Positions 5,467 through 6,734 of a stretch of 6,734 nt of DNA are shown piece by piece (within the stretch, counting starts at the first letter, position 1; every line of letters starts with the position of its first letter). This DNA is from Verrucomicrobia bacterium TMED40. GTDB taxonomy: Bacteria; Verrucomicrobiota; Verrucomicrobiia; Opitutales; Seribacteraceae. The notes beneath the pieces were generated by a model. That model was not told where the DNA came from and did no database searches. It worked only from the letters and a program-made list of their open reading frames with translations. The stretch covers positions 1 through 6,734 of the forward strand of contig NHCT01000006.1 in assembly GCA_002167605.1 (NCBI GenBank). The letters run 5' to 3'. The position numbers and the translations under genes are program-made.

Positions 5467-6714
5467 TTATTCGGAAGCGTTGGCTTCCCCGGCCGGTACC
5501 GCGGTGGCATTGCCCTCGGTCACTGGAAGTACGATCTGAGCTTCCGCACTAGAGGAATTTGCATCCGAGGCATTGTCATCTAATGCGGGCTCGGGTTCCT
5601 CCTCCACCGTTATGCTCAAAAGCTCAACCTCGAAGATCAGAGCCTCATTCGGGCCGATGGAATTATTTCCGGACTCCCCGTACGCCAACTCCGATGGAAT
5701 AAAAAGTTTCCACTTGTCTCCCAACTTCATCAACTGAAGGGCTTCGGTCCATCCCTTAATTACTCCGTTCAAACGAAACTTCGCGGGTTCTCCCCGGTCG
5801 ACCGAGGAATCAAAGACCTCTCCACTAATCAGGGTTCCGTGGTAATGTACCTCCACCTCATCCTCCTCAGACGGATGGCGGTCGCCCTCTCCCTGAGTCA
5901 TCACCTCGTACTGCAAACCGCTTTCCAATTGCGTAACCCCCTCGCGCTTGGCGTTCTCCGCAAGAAACTTCGCCGCCTTATCCGCATTCAGATCAGGCAG
6001 GGACTGGGCAATATCAAGAAATTCCTGGGTCTTACGAAACTCCTCCAGGCGACTGAGAAAATCACTCGCATTCTGGTCCGCCGCCAAGGCGTCCCGGTGG
6101 GTGGAAAAATTCTCGTCGTTTTCCTCCGTCATCGCCTGCACTGCGAGCAGGTAATGGGCTTCCCAGCGGTCCACGTCCAAAGCTTGGCCGTTGCTGGAAA
6201 GAGCCGTAAGCGCCGCCTTCCCCGCATCGACTCCGCTGCCCGACTTGATCAGTGAAACCGCGTATCCGAGCCTAGCCCGGCCAAACAAAGGCTGTCCTTC
6301 CAAGCGACTGGCCGCATCCGCGAAGGAATTGGCGGACTCCTCGAATCGAGCGTCCTTGTACTGCAGGATAGCCGCCCGATACTTGGCCACACCCCCGAGG
6401 GCATCATCATAATCATCCGCAAAGGACAGGAAGCGTTCCTCCGCTCCTTCGGTCTGGGAACTCGCTTCGAGAAAGCGTCGACTGCGCTCCGCATCCTCCT
6501 CACTGGATTGGTTTTGGAAAAAGGTGTAACCCGCCACCGCCAGGGCGATCAGACCAAGGGTCCCGAAGAGCGAGTTCTTGCTCTTATTCCAGGCATCTCC
6601 CTCATCGTAGGGACGCTCCGCCAATTCATCAGCACTCAGGCCCTCGGATTGGGGCTCTGCGTCCTGGGGCTGCTCGTTTTCTTCGGATGGGTTATTTTTG
6701 TCTTCGTTGGCCAT
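5467..6714 (-). CDS. Membrane-anchored TPR (YfgM-like) and FKBP-type peptidyl-prolyl isomerase fusion
   Basis: Domain order in this 415-residue protein is clear. Residues 1-47 are an acidic cytoplasmic tail with K44 and K46 before a single membrane segment (about 48-66), predicting N-in topology with the rest outside. Residues ~70-235 are helical and TPR-like, with Ala/Tyr-rich helix pairs ([35 protein letters not shown]) resembling the YfgM/TPR_21 region. Residues 249-261 ([13 protein letters not shown]) are the linker typical of FklB/Mip proteins, leading into an FKBP domain at ~262-368. Its active-site residues match FKBP12: Y291, F301, D302, F313, V318, I319, W322, Y345 and F361. It should catalyse prolyl cis-trans isomerisation of exported proteins. 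Residues 369-415 are an acidic, Asn/Ala/Ser-rich tail. A role beside the Sec translocon is inferred from YfgM and its PPIase partner PpiD in E. coli. The ATG at 6714 lacks a Shine-Dalgarno match; only 20 bases of upstream sequence are present. Confidence 0.9.
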   Translation of the reverse strand: MANEDKNNPSEENEQPQDAEPQSEGLSADELAERPYDEGDAWNKSKNSLFGTLGLIALAVAGYTFFQNQSSEEDAERSRRFLEASSQTEGAEERFLSFADDYDDALGGVAKYRAAILQYKDARFEESANSFADAASRLEGQPLFGRARLGYAVSLIKSGSGVDAGKAALTALSSNGQALDVDRWEAHYLLAVQAMTEENDENFSTHRDALAADQNASDFLSRLEEFRKTQEFLDIAQSLPDLNADKAAKFLAENAKREGVTQLESGLQYEVMTQGEGDRHPSEEDEVEVHYHGTLISGEVFDSSVDRGEPAKFRLNGVIKGWTEALQLMKLGDKWKLFIPSELAYGESGNNSIGPNEALIFEVELLSITVEEEPEPALDDNASDANSSSAEAQIVLPVTEGNATAVPAGEANASE

Positions 6715-6734
6715 GGGGCTGTTTGGGAAAAACG

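Overview
The window reads as a dense, ordinary-looking chromosomal stretch from a bacterium, most likely a member of the Verrucomicrobiota (Opitutae/Puniceicoccales-like). This placement is inferred from protein character only. The surface protein at the left end finishes in a Trp-rich C-terminal module of a kind I associate with marine Opitutae. A DUF4013 membrane protein and an FmdB zinc ribbon with a long Ser-rich tail also fit. No rRNA, tRNA, CRISPR array, insertion sequence or phage gene is visible.

Layout from left to right. Positions 2-1234 (+) are the 3' part of a large secreted or surface protein gene that enters from outside the window. Its first ~640 bases are a nested tandem repeat: 7-residue units built into 56-residue units, which partly alternate in pairs. 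An Ig/FN3-like domain and a Trp-rich terminal domain follow. Converging on it are two overlapping minus-strand genes, a farnesyl-diphosphate synthase (ispA, 2802-1918) followed by a class I SAM-dependent methyltransferase (1921-1250) that starts with TTG inside the ispA stop. A 40-base divergent gap separates ispA from a plus-strand run: a DUF4013 membrane protein, an FmdB-type zinc ribbon protein, a DJ-1/PfpI protein and a zinc-type medium-chain dehydrogenase. The last two overlap by 4 bases. The right end (6714-5467, -) encodes a membrane-anchored protein that joins a YfgM-like TPR region to a complete FKBP peptidyl-prolyl isomerase domain.

How the genes work together: ispA and the methyltransferase look translationally coupled. 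The four plus-strand genes could form one transcript, but their predicted roles do not make an obvious pathway. The two most notable items are the heptad-repeat surface protein and the single-chain TPR-FKBP protein. The latter resembles a fusion of two roles that in E. coli belong to the separate partners YfgM and PpiD at the Sec translocon. I see no new defence or mobile system here. Gene density is high: no non-coding gap exceeds 41 bases, and none of the six ATG-started genes has a good Shine-Dalgarno sequence.
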